Source: Bacillus_BA songklensis
GTDB taxonomy: Bacteria; Bacillota; Bacilli; Bacillales; Bacillaceae_H
Assembly: GCF_042649685.1 (NCBI RefSeq)
Contig: NZ_JBHRZT010000028.1
Span: 1-15,499 of the forward strand
Length of the DNA: 15,499 bases
Direction of reading: 5' to 3'
Of this stretch, positions 1 through 6,196 are shown piece after piece. The notes beneath the pieces were generated by a model, which saw only the letters and a list, made by a program, of their open reading frames with translations, was not told the DNA's origin and searched no databases. A program made the translations under genes and the position numbers. Positions within the stretch are counted from its first letter, which is position 1, and each line of letters starts with the position of its first letter.

Positions 1-119
1 GACATCGACGTTGTCACAGGACGTGACGTTCTTAGTCGATGTTCCTTACTCTAATAAAAAGAATTAACGTTGACGTTTGTTTGTTCAGTTTTCAAAGAAC
101 CTCTTTGTCTCAAAGCGAC
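1..119 (-). other. 5' leader of an rRNA operon (pre-16S), with boxA-like element at 89-100
   Basis: On the minus strand this stretch begins near the expected start site of promoter P2 (G at about 119). It contains GTTCTTTGAAAA at 100-89, which resembles the boxA antitermination element of Bacillus rRNA leaders (CTTTGAAAACTGAACAAA context). The transcript continues off the left edge, where B. subtilis synteny places a 16S gene. No mature 16S sequence is inside the window, so the rRNA assignment rests on the promoters, boxA and gene order. The same boxA context also occurs in 16S-23S spacers, but two strong promoters just upstream favour a leader. Confidence 0.7.
2..42 (-). repeat. Interrupted inverted repeat in the rRNA leader
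   Basis: Minus-strand ACATCGAC (42-35) pairs with GTCGATGT (9-2). Inside it GTCAC (27-23) pairs with GTGAC (17-13) around the loop GTCCT. Together they form a two-tier hairpin with an asymmetric internal loop in the rRNA precursor. It could be a processing stalk or part of the duplex that cages pre-16S; that role is inferred, and the partner sequence beyond base 1 is not visible. Confidence 0.55.
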
Positions 120-125
120 TTTTTT

Positions 126-154
126 ATTTTATCAATACACCAATCACTTGTCAA
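126..154 (-). promoter_or_regulatory. rRNA operon promoter P2
   Basis: Minus-strand -35 TTGACA (154-149), 17-bp spacer, -10 TAAAAT (131-126). The first G downstream lies 7 nt after the -10 (base 119), the expected start. This fits the G-initiating rRNA promoters of B. subtilis that respond to GTP level. Confidence 0.85.
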
Positions 155-216
155 CACTTTTTTTATTTTTTTCTTCTCTTACTTCGTTTTTCGCTTTCAT
201 CTCAGCGACGAATATA

Positions 217-245
217 AATATACCATGATAAACATATACGGTCAA
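217..245 (-). promoter_or_regulatory. rRNA operon promoter P1
   Basis: Minus-strand -35 TTGACC (245-240), 17-bp spacer, -10 TATATT (222-217), with a likely G start near 209. P1 and P2 starts are about 90 bp apart, as in tandem rrn promoters of Bacillus. Both early transcripts begin with GTCGCT. Just upstream of the -35 is an A/T-tract palindrome (247-264, AACTTTTT and AAAAAGTT), which could act as an UP element. A weak hairpin at 269-289 may back up bofA termination. Nothing coding is visible in 1-366. Confidence 0.8.
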
Positions 246-336
246 TAACTTTTTGAAAAAAGTTTCGAAAAGGATTCACCATATCCTTTAATTAGTTTAA
301 TACAATTTTTCTACAAGTAAACCCTTTTCTCTCTAC

Positions 337-366
337 AATAAAAAAGACAAACTTTATAGCTTGTCT
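337..366 (-). terminator. bofA terminator
   Basis: Minus strand: nine-base-pair stem (one G-U) from AAGACAAGC (about 367-359) and GTTTGTCTT (352-344), loop TATAAA, then a T-run at 343-341 and beyond. The first A of the stem is the last base of the bofA stop codon. Confidence 0.75.
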
Positions 367-627
367 TCACAGAATAAAGAAATCGATAATGACTAATGCT
401 GCTACTCCAAATACTCCTAAAAAGCCCGAAACTCCAGCTGTAATAATATTGATAGGTACATGAATATCTAACTGCCCTCCAAACGCATTCACAAAAAATA
501 AAAGAAGGGCTCCTATTACCATTTTAATCATCCCTTGTCCTATAAATCGAATCATATTTCCTCCTCCAGCTAATAACAAGAAAACAATCAATCCGCTTAT
601 TAACAAAACCACAAAAATAGGCTCCAC
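367..627 (-). CDS. bofA: Pro-sigma-K processing inhibitor BofA
   Basis: An 86-residue integral membrane protein that, with SpoIVFA, holds the intramembrane protease SpoIVFB inactive in the outer forespore membrane until the forespore signals completion. It therefore times sigma-K activation in sporulation. The sequence has hydrophobic segments at about 3-21, 33-51 and 59-86. Asn47, Asn60 and Thr63 match, with a one-residue offset, positions I recall as needed for SpoIVFB inhibition in B. subtilis (N48, N61, T64). The length is close to the B. subtilis 87. The start is GTG, preceded by AAAGGGTGGGAG about 9 nt upstream. It stands alone between two terminators (696-732 upstream, 337-366 downstream), upstream of an rRNA operon, as in B. 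subtilis. I could not find a convincing promoter in 628-695. Confidence 0.93.
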   Translation of the reverse strand: MEPIFVVLLISGLIVFLLLAGGGNMIRFIGQGMIKMVIGALLLFFVNAFGGQLDIHVPINIITAGVSGFLGVFGVAALVIIDFFIL

Positions 628-695
628 TTTTCTCTCCCACCCTTTTGGCTTTAACTAATACAAGCTTATGCTTTCCTTTTAAAAAAAAGAACTTT

Positions 696-732
696 AAAAA
701 GAGGAGACGGTATGGGGACCGCCTCCTCTTTT
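696..732 (-). terminator. Strong terminator between yaaL and bofA
   Basis: Arms 718-732 and 697-711 form a 15-bp stem; the only mismatch on the plus strand becomes a G-U pair on the minus strand. The loop is 6 nt and a T-run follows at 700-696. This should end the dnaX-yaaK-recR-yaaL transcript before bofA. Confidence 0.85.
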
Positions 733-742
733 CTTATCCTCT

Positions 743-970
743 TTATATCTTTCCAATTGAGATGTTTCTTTTTTTAGCTTCCTTCAACAAATATAGATAC
801 TTCGCCTTCGCTACTTTTACGCTCAATAACACTTCGTCAGAAGGATCCACACTTTTTTCAATAAGATTTGTTTGTTTTAGCCAATCATTTTTTACATTGA
901 TAAATGTTGTTAGCAGTTGTTCATCGAACTCTTTTTTTAGCCATCCTTTTCTTTTAAAAAGCATCTTCAT
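743..970 (-). CDS. yaaL: YaaL family protein (DUF2508), function unknown
   Basis: A 75-residue, highly charged, soluble protein of the YaaL/DUF2508 family, found next to recR across Bacillaceae. Recognisable family segments are FDEQLL near residue 15, the central SVDPSDEV and the C-terminal AKYLYLLKEAKKR. It looks mostly helical, with no signal peptide, membrane segment or metal-binding motif. Its role is unknown; linkage to recR suggests but does not show a link to DNA repair. It starts 15 bp after the recR stop with GAGG upstream. The first ATG (968-970) lies only 4 nt from that GAGG and the ATG at codon 3 (962-964) lies 10 nt away, so either could be used. It is the last gene before the terminator at 696-732. 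Confidence 0.85.
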   Translation of the reverse strand: MKMLFKRKGWLKKEFDEQLLTTFINVKNDWLKQTNLIEKSVDPSDEVLLSVKVAKAKYLYLLKEAKKRNISIGKI

Positions 971-985
971 TTAACCTCATCATCT

Positions 986-1582
986 TTATAGCTTTCTTCT
1001 GCCTTCTAATGCTTTAGACAAAGTTACTTCGTCTGCATATTCTAGATCTCCCCCCACCGGAAGTCCATGGGCAATTCTTGTAATAGTAATTCCAGTTGGT
1101 TTGAGCAATCTTGATATATACATAGCCGTAGCTTCTCCCTCAATATTCGGGTTGGTTGCCAAAATTACTTCTTGAACTGTATCATCCTGCAGCCTTTTTA
1201 ACAAATCAGGTATTTTGATGTCCTCCGGTCCAATTCCATCCATTGGAGAAATCGCTCCATGCAGCACATGATACACCCCTCGGTATTCCTTCATCTTTTC
1301 CATGGCAATAACATCTTTTGGATCTTGCACCACACAGATAACACTGCCATCCCTTCTAGGATCATCACAAATATAACAAGGATCTTGATCTGTAATATGT
1401 CCGCAAACAGAACAATATGTTAAATTTCGTTTCGCATTAACAAGTGCCTTTGCAAAGTCCAACACCGTATCTTCTTTCATGGTCAATACAAAAAAAGCCA
1501 GACGAACGGCTGTTTTTGGACCGATTCCTGGCAATTTCATGAAACTTTCTATCAGTTTAGATATAGGTTCAGGATAACGCAT
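986..1582 (-). CDS. recR: Recombination mediator protein RecR
   Basis: A 198-residue protein that works with RecO (and RecF) to load RecA onto SSB-coated DNA at gaps. Domains in order: N-terminal helix-hairpin-helix with LPGIGPKTA at 17-25, a four-cysteine zinc finger (C57, C60, C69, C72), a Toprim domain from about residue 80 (ICVVQDPKD onward), and a C-terminal segment with GLPVGGDLEYAD. The length equals the usual 198. ATG with AGGAGG 8 nt upstream fixes the start. It lies 15 bp downstream of yaaK; its ribosome site touches the yaaK stop codon, so the two are probably translated together. The dnaX-yaaK-recR order is conserved very widely in bacteria. Confidence 0.97.
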   Translation of the reverse strand: MRYPEPISKLIESFMKLPGIGPKTAVRLAFFVLTMKEDTVLDFAKALVNAKRNLTYCSVCGHITDQDPCYICDDPRRDGSVICVVQDPKDVIAMEKMKEYRGVYHVLHGAISPMDGIGPEDIKIPDLLKRLQDDTVQEVILATNPNIEGEATAMYISRLLKPTGITITRIAHGLPVGGDLEYADEVTLSKALEGRRKL

Positions 1583-1597
1583 GCAAATTTCCTCCTA

Positions 1598-1918
1598 TTA
1601 GAGGCCTGGAATATTCAACCCTTGAGTGAATTTCCCCATCGTATCGTTTGTGATTTCATCCATTTTCTTCAATGCATCATTTGTAGCAGCCAAGACAAGG
1701 TCTTGCAGCATTTCGATATCTTCCGGGTCCACTACCTCTTCTTTAATTTTCACTTCTAGCACTTCTTTGTTTCCATTTACAAGAACAGTAACCATACCGC
1801 CGCCAGCTGTACCTTCAACTGTTTTTGCCGCTAATTCCTCTTGAGCTTTTTGCATATCCTTTTGCATTTTTTGCATTTGCTTCATCATTTTTTGCATATT
1901 TCCCATTCCACGCATCAT
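1598..1918 (-). CDS. yaaK: Nucleoid-associated protein, YbaB/EbfC family
   Basis: A 106-residue dimeric DNA-binding protein of the YbaB/EbfC family, which coats the nucleoid. In B. subtilis it is YaaK. The N-terminal 30 residues form a Met/Gln/Lys-rich helix (repeats of QKMMKQM type), followed by EGTAGGGMVTV and VDPEDIEMLQDLV, both family signatures. It ends in the usual glycine/proline-rich tail. Two ATG codons lie in tandem; AAGGAGG sits 8 nt before the first, which I use. It lies 20 bp after dnaX and 15 bp before recR in one operon. The conserved neighbourhood suggests a role in recombination or replication, but a precise function is not established. Confidence 0.95.
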   Translation of the reverse strand: MMRGMGNMQKMMKQMQKMQKDMQKAQEELAAKTVEGTAGGGMVTVLVNGNKEVLEVKIKEEVVDPEDIEMLQDLVLAATNDALKKMDEITNDTMGKFTQGLNIPGL

Positions 1919-1938
1919 TGTTTTTTCCTCCTTAATTT

Positions 1939-3624
1939 TTACTCTTGTATCTCAATGAGCTCCGTGCCAAATAGCTTTTTTGCCTCAGCAATTAAAGGTT
2001 CCTCTTCTTTTTGCTGTGTTTCATCACCACGTTGCCCAACAAGAAACTCTTCTCTAACCTTTTCCCATTCACTATCCGGGATGGCAGTCATCTCTAGTCT
2101 CTTGCCAATTAAAGTATATAAAATATTTTCCAAGTTATCACGTACATTATTATTATTTTCCGCTGCCATCTTACAATGAATTTCATATTTAAACTTTAAG
2201 ATAAAATCCTTATCGGAAGAAGCAACCGGTTCACTGTTTAACAAGAGTGCAGCATGAGAAGCCTTGTTTTGTTGCTTTAACGCTTCTAAAAGCTCCGGCC
2301 AGGCTCTTTTTATATTCTCCAAATCTTTTCTTTTTGCAACTTTTAGGATTTCATGAATTTTTCCCGTTGGAACTTTATAAGCGTTCCTTATTTGTCGGGA
2401 GGCTTTTTTCTCCGGCGTTGCCGAATCGCCTGCTCCCCCTCTTTCAAGTATTATCCCGTTCTCTTTAATCTTTTGGAGTTGATTCTCTAAATCCGCAATT
2501 TTTTGCATCAAGGGAGCTATATTGGCATTCTCTTGTTTCACCTGATGTTGACAAAGTTTCACTAAAGCAACTTCTAATAACACTCTTGGGTGATTGGTCC
2601 ATTTCATTTCTTGCTGGGCCTGGTTGAGTTTGTGAATCACTTCATGAATAAAATCGGCTGAAATCTTCTCACTCAACTGCTTGAACTCCTCATTGACGAT
2701 TGCGCGTTCCAATAAATCGGGATTGTGGACACCCGACTGATAAAGAAGTAAGTCCCGATAGTAGAAAATTAAGTCCTCTACAAACCTCAAAGGATCTTTA
2801 CCGTTGCGAATTAAATTGTCCACCGCATCAAGTGCCCCCACAACGTTTTGTTCATATACTGCTCTTGCTGCTTGTAATAAAAACTCTTGGGAAACAGCCC
2901 CCGTGATGGATAAAACATCTTCTAACATTACAGTTTCTTCGCTGTATGAAATAGCTTGGTCTAATAAGCTCAGCGCATCCCTCATCCCACCTTCTGCCAC
3001 TTTAGCAACCGCATATAGCGCTTCTTCCTGGGCAGATACTTGCTGAGAGGAAAGAATGTTTTTCATACGGGGTACCATATCATCCGGAGCAATACGTTTG
3101 AAGTCAAAACGTTGACATCTTGAGATGATCGTTAAAGGGATTTTATGAGGTTCAGTTGTCGCTAAAATAAAAATAACATGTCCCGGCGGCTCTTCTAAGG
3201 TCTTTAATAAAGCATTAAAAGCGCCAATTGAAAGCATGTGAACCTCATCAATAATATATACTTTGTATTTCACGGCACTAGGTGCATACTTTACTTTATC
3301 TCTTATATCCCGAATTTCATCTACACCGTTGTTAGAAGCGGCATCGATTTCAATGACATCCGATATTGACCCGTCCATAATCCCACGACAAGCGGCACAT
3401 TCATTACAAGGTTCAGCTGTAGGAGCTTTTTCGCAGTTTACTGCTTTAGATAAAATCTTGGCAGCGGTCGTTTTCCCTGTACCCCTTGGACCTGAAAAAA
3501 GATAAGCGTGGGAGAACTTTTCTTGAAGCAGGGCATTTTGCAATGTCTTGATGATATGGGTTTGGCCTACTACATCTTCAAATTTTTGAGGTCGATAAAC
3601 GCGATACAAGGCCTGATAAGCCAT
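1939..3624 (-). CDS. dnaX: DNA polymerase III subunit gamma/tau
   Basis: The 561-residue ATPase and organising subunit of the replicative clamp loader (B. subtilis 563). AAA+ module: Walker A GPRGTGKT at 45-52, zinc-binding cysteines C64, C73, C76 and C79, Walker B DEVH at 126-129, the SRC motif with its arginine finger at 168-170, and sensor 2 GGMRDA near 215. The collar domain follows to about 370. A linker near 385-410 precedes the tau-specific region that binds polymerase and helicase in other species. ATG with AGGAGG 7 nt upstream fixes the start. It heads dnaX-yaaK-recR-yaaL, with a possible promoter of its own at 3663-3692 after the scr terminator. A run of six A within codons 406-407, followed by a hairpin, could allow a shorter gamma-like product (separate entry). 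Confidence 0.97.
   Translation of the reverse strand: MAYQALYRVYRPQKFEDVVGQTHIIKTLQNALLQEKFSHAYLFSGPRGTGKTTAAKILSKAVNCEKAPTAEPCNECAACRGIMDGSISDVIEIDAASNNGVDEIRDIRDKVKYAPSAVKYKVYIIDEVHMLSIGAFNALLKTLEEPPGHVIFILATTEPHKIPLTIISRCQRFDFKRIAPDDMVPRMKNILSSQQVSAQEEALYAVAKVAEGGMRDALSLLDQAISYSEETVMLEDVLSITGAVSQEFLLQAARAVYEQNVVGALDAVDNLIRNGKDPLRFVEDLIFYYRDLLLYQSGVHNPDLLERAIVNEEFKQLSEKISADFIHEVIHKLNQAQQEMKWTNHPRVLLEVALVKLCQHQVKQENANIAPLMQKIADLENQLQKIKENGIILERGGAGDSATPEKKASRQIRNAYKVPTGKIHEILKVAKRKDLENIKRAWPELLEALKQQNKASHAALLLNSEPVASSDKDFILKFKYEIHCKMAAENNNNVRDNLENILYTLIGKRLEMTAIPDSEWEKVREEFLVGQRGDETQQKEEEPLIAEAKKLFGTELIEIQE
2362..2409 (-). other. Candidate frameshift site within dnaX
   Basis: Minus strand reads GAG AAA AAA GCC at codons 405-408 (A-run at 2409-2404). 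Three bases later comes a two-tier fold: TCCCG (2400-2396) with CGGGA (2366-2362), enclosing GGAAC (2387-2383) with GTTCC (2373-2369) around a 9-nt loop. A -1 slip would add nine codons (SLPTNKERL) before TAA, giving a product of about 416 residues that ends at the linker. The in-phase heptamer is G AAA AAA, not the canonical A AAA AAG, so use is uncertain. Confidence 0.3.
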
Positions 3625-3662
3625 CCTACACCCTCCTTCATCTTCAATTCGCTAATAGTTTT

Positions 3663-3692
3663 ATTATATCTTAAACCATAAGGCTTTTCCAA
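3663..3692 (-). promoter_or_regulatory. Possible sigma-A promoter for the dnaX operon
   Basis: Minus-strand TTGGAA (3692-3687), 18-bp spacer, TATAAT (3668-3663), about 40 bp before the dnaX start. Another TATAAT lies at 3704-3699 with a poor -35. A promoter is expected here because scr ends in a terminator just upstream. Confidence 0.5.
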
Positions 3693-3730
3693 AAATGTAT
3701 TATATCATGTTTGAAAAATGGCACCTAAAC

Positions 3731-3758
3731 AAAAAACCCACTCATTTGAGCAGGCTTA
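3731..3758 (-). terminator. scr terminator
   Basis: Minus strand: AGCCTGCTC, loop AAAT, GAGTGGGTT, then TTTTTT at 3736-3731. The stem contains G-U pairs. It separates the SRP RNA from dnaX. Confidence 0.75.
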
Positions 3759-3780
3759 GCGTGCATATATGTATAAATAA

Positions 3781-4054
3781 ACTGCCGTGCACCTTCCGTC
3801 GATTAGCTACCCTAGGCGTTACCCAAGCAGTTAGCTCGGTCTAGGCTGCCCTGCGGCACATGAGAGCTTCTGCTTACTGCTGCTTCCTTCCGGACCTGAC
3901 AGGGTTCACAGATTCCCATTGCGCAGGACCCAGACGTCAACACCACTTACTTAGGTCAGGCCCTACAGTATACTAGCCTCTAGAAGGGATTCGGTCTCGC
4001 TAGAGCGGATTGCGAGTACAGGGCACCGCTACCTCCCCACTTAGCACGGCAAAG
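3781..4054 (-). ncRNA. scr: Signal recognition particle RNA (scRNA), long Alu-containing form
   Basis: RNA component of SRP, which with Ffh targets nascent membrane and secreted proteins. The minus strand carries the S-domain signature GTCAGGTCCGGAAGGAAGCA (starting at 3900), the flanking CTCATGTGCCGCAGGG, and Alu-side segments GGGGAGGTAGCGGTGCCC and GGGTAGC. The ends pair as GCCGTGC (5', near 4050) with GCACGGC (3', near 3784). About 270 nt agrees with the Bacillus scRNA. Exact mature ends are set by similarity and may be off by a few bases. It lies between tadA and dnaX as in B. subtilis and has its own promoter and terminator. Confidence 0.96.
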
Positions 4055-4073
4055 TTGAAACCTAATTTAATTG

Positions 4074-4126
4074 TGCATCTCAGTCGATGCATTTTCAAGT
4101 ATAAGGGTTTTTGTCCTAAAATGCAA
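4074..4126 (-). promoter_or_regulatory. scr promoter and precursor leader hairpin
   Basis: Minus-strand -35 TTGCAT (4126-4121), 17-bp spacer, -10 TATACT (4103-4098). The start should fall near 4090, leaving a leader of about 35 nt. Just after the likely start, TGCATC (4091-4086) pairs with GATGCA (4079-4074), a small hairpin in the leader that must be removed. Pre-scRNA of B. subtilis is cut by RNase III, so a processing role is plausible but inferred. The -35 is only 17 bp past the tadA stop. Confidence 0.75.
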
Positions 4127-4143
4127 CGGATATTAACTGTAAA

Positions 4144-4638
4144 TTACTGTAAGTCCTGTGATGCTTGTTTTTTCTTCTTTTTCTCTGCTCTAATTTTCCT
4201 AAAAAAATTAGTTAGTAATTCTCCGCATTCCTCCTCTAATACCCCTCCTTCTACCTCTGCTTGGTGATTAAATTTTTCTTCAGTCAGGAGGTTCATCAGA
4301 GTACCCGCACATCCGCCTTTAGGGTCATAAGCACCAAAAACTACCCGTTTTACTCTTGATAAAACAATAGCACCTGCACACATCGGGCACGGTTCTAGTG
4401 TCACATATAAAGTTGACTCCTCTAAACGCCATGTCCCCAGTTTTTTACAAGCTTTATCAATGGCCAACAGTTCCGCATGAGCAATAGACCTCTGTTCCGT
4501 TTCTCTCATATTATGTCCCCTTGCTATGACCTCACCATTTTGTACAATGATAGCCCCAATAGGTACTTCCATTATGGCTTCTGCTTTTTTCGCTTCTTCT
4601 ATTGCCATACTCATATAATAATGATCTTGTTCATTCAT
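4144..4638 (-). CDS. tadA: tRNA-specific adenosine-34 deaminase TadA
   Basis: A zinc enzyme that converts A34 to inosine in the anticodon of tRNA-Arg(ACG), letting one tRNA read CGU, CGC and CGA. In 164 residues it shows the cytidine-deaminase-fold zinc site: HAE at 54-56 (His ligand and catalytic Glu) and PCPMC at 83-87 (two Cys ligands). Also visible are EVPIGA at 24-29 and the family segment GGCAGTLMNLL. The C-terminus is a lysine-rich tail (RAEKKKKKQ). ATG at 4636-4638 is used; upstream AGGATTGAG is a weak ribosome site. TATAAT at 4736-4731 without a good -35 is the only promoter candidate. There is no terminator before scr. B. subtilis names the orthologue yaaJ. Confidence 0.96.
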   Translation of the reverse strand: MNEQDHYYMSMAIEEAKKAEAIMEVPIGAIIVQNGEVIARGHNMRETEQRSIAHAELLAIDKACKKLGTWRLEESTLYVTLEPCPMCAGAIVLSRVKRVVFGAYDPKGGCAGTLMNLLTEEKFNHQAEVEGGVLEEECGELLTNFFRKIRAEKKKKKQASQDLQ

Positions 4639-4782
4639 TTTATCTCAATCCTATCTATCCAAATATTTCCCGAAAATAATCTGTCCCTTTCTTAGGTAAT
4701 AGCATGAATATCAATTGATCATCCCATCTGATTATATTGCATCCAATGTCAGAGAAGATAATGAATTTACTTTAAGAATGAT

Positions 4783-4812
4783 GAGGAATGTTTTACAAGC
4801 TAAAACCTCCTC
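4783..4812. repeat. Inverted repeat in the tadA-yaaH intergenic region
   Basis: GAGGA (4783-4787) pairs with TCCTC (4808-4812) and GTTTTA (4790-4795) with TAAAAC (4801-4806), loop CAAGC, with a small internal loop. No T-run follows on either strand, so it is unlikely to be a terminator. On the minus strand it contains an orphan GGAGGAGG. The rest of 4639-4906 holds the tadA and yaaH upstream signals and no convincing gene. Confidence 0.4.
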
Positions 4813-4835
4813 CTATACATATTATATAAATTAAT

Positions 4836-4863
4836 TCATGTGTTTTTTCTCTCGTCATAGAAT
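4836..4863 (+). promoter_or_regulatory. Candidate sigma-E promoter of yaaH
   Basis: TCATGTG at 4836-4842, 13-bp spacer, then CATAGAAT at 4856-4863, one base from the sigma-E -10 consensus CATACAAT. The expected start is near 4871, upstream of AGGAGGA at 4890-4896. yaaH of B. subtilis is made in the mother cell under sigma-E, which supports the reading. I see no good sigma-A promoter here. Confidence 0.5.
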
Positions 4864-4906
4864 GGTAAAGTGAATAAGTGTTTTATGACAGGAGGATTTA
4901 AATTTT

Positions 4907-6196
4907 ATGCAAATCCACGTGGTAAGGCCGGGACAAAGCATTTACGGGATAGCGCAGGCCTATAACACTACACCGCAGCTTATCGCCCAAGCCAACGAGC
5001 TCCCTGATCCCAATCGACTCGTAATAGGCCAGGCGCTTGTCATCCCTATTGAAGGCAGATATTATTTTGTACAGCCTGGTGATACCTTATGGGAAATTGG
5101 ACGAAAATTTAATATAAGCTACCAGAAGCTGGCTACTGTTAATAATATCTCAGTTACTCAGCGGCTTACACCGGGAACGAGATTATATATCCCTCCAAGC
5201 CCTAAAAGAAACGCTGAATTTTATGGATATGTAGAAGCAAGCGCCAGAACTATTACCCCGTCAGTAGAAAATTTAATTAGAAAAAACGCTAAATACTTAA
5301 CTTACTTGGGAGCTGCAAATTTTGAAGTAAGAAGGGATGGCTCCCTAAAAGAACCAAATCTCAACAACTTGCAGCAAATCTCCGATCAAAATAATGTCAG
5401 CTTTTCAATGGTTGTAACAAATATTGAGAATGGGGCTTTCAGTGATGAACTTGGAAGAATCATTTTAAACGAGCCTATCATTGAGAATAATTTATTAAAT
5501 AACATTATCTCTACCGCTAAAAGAAATAACTTCACCGAAATTGCGTTTGATTTCGAATACTTAAGGCCTGAAGACCAGGAAGCCTATCTTAATTTCCTTA
5601 GAAGAGCAAAAGCAAGGCTCAAACAGGAAGGATATTTCATGTCTGTTGCGTTAGCTCCTAAAACAAGCAGAGGACAAAAAGGAAGATGGTATGAGGCCCA
5701 TGATTATCGAGGCATTGGAGAGATAGCCGATTTTGTCGTCATTATGACATATGAATGGGGATATAGCGGGGGTCCCCCAATGGCTGTTTCCCCGATAGGT
5801 CCTGTTCGTAAAGTCCTGGAATACGCTGTTACCGAGATTCCGAGCACTAAAATTATGATGGGGCAAAATCTATACGGCTATGACTGGACATTACCTTATG
5901 TTCCGGGAGGGCAATATGCCAAGGCATTAAGTCCCCAACGGTCCATTGAGCTCGCTTATCGCTATAATGTCCCTATTGAATATGATTCGAAGGCTCAAGC
6001 CCCCCATTTCAATTACCGCGATGAAAACGGGAAAGAACATGTTGTCTGGTTTGAAGATGCCCGCTCGATCCAAGCAAAATTCAACCTCTTAAAAGAGCTG
6101 AATTTAAGAGGAATGGCGTATTGGAAATTAGGACTCCCTTTTCCTCAAAACTGGCTTTTAATCCAAGATAACTTCAATGTCATTAAAAAGAGATAG
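4907..6196 (+). CDS. yaaH: Spore cortex-lytic N-acetylglucosaminidase YaaH/SleL (LysM-LysM-GH18)
   Basis: A 429-residue spore protein of the SleL family, which trims cortex peptidoglycan fragments during germination. Two LysM peptidoglycan-binding repeats cover about 1-48 (ending LVIP) and 51-97 (ending LYIPP). A glycoside hydrolase family 18 barrel fills about 100-425; its catalytic strand reads AFDFEYLRPED, with the Asp-x-Glu pair of the family. There is no signal peptide, as expected for a protein loaded onto the forespore from the mother cell. ATG lies 10 nt after AGGAGGA. The first LysM repeat is about 56 percent G+C over 4921-5040 while the second falls to 32-40 percent, a sharp step within one gene. 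It is the first gene of the plus-strand island and has its own terminator. The isochorismatase-like gene yaaI that follows in B. subtilis is absent here. Confidence 0.93.
   Translation: MQIHVVRPGQSIYGIAQAYNTTPQLIAQANELPDPNRLVIGQALVIPIEGRYYFVQPGDTLWEIGRKFNISYQKLATVNNISVTQRLTPGTRLYIPPSPKRNAEFYGYVEASARTITPSVENLIRKNAKYLTYLGAANFEVRRDGSLKEPNLNNLQQISDQNNVSFSMVVTNIENGAFSDELGRIILNEPIIENNLLNNIISTAKRNNFTEIAFDFEYLRPEDQEAYLNFLRRAKARLKQEGYFMSVALAPKTSRGQKGRWYEAHDYRGIGEIADFVVIMTYEWGYSGGPPMAVSPIGPVRKVLEYAVTEIPSTKIMMGQNLYGYDWTLPYVPGGQYAKALSPQRSIELAYRYNVPIEYDSKAQAPHFNYRDENGKEHVVWFEDARSIQAKFNLLKELNLRGMAYWKLGLPFPQNWLLIQDNFNVIKKR

Noticed and set aside
39..248. 69-residue plus-strand open frame
   Set aside because: It lies across the two rrn promoters, has no ribosome site and is low-complexity Phe/Ser/Leu sequence.
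290..325. A third rrn promoter: minus-strand TTTACT, 16 bp, TAAACT
   Set aside because: Only a partial match in very A/T-rich DNA; two strong promoters suffice.
628..695. Sigma-E or sigma-H promoter for bofA (CATAAGCT, AGGAAAG)
   Set aside because: Partner elements at the required spacing are missing.
4010..4267. 85-residue plus-strand open frame
   Set aside because: It crosses the SRP RNA, its promoter and the tadA end on the opposite strand.
4801..4816. Small gene after the minus-strand GGAGGAGG
   Set aside because: The following TTG is directly followed by TAA and no ATG or GTG lies within a usable distance.
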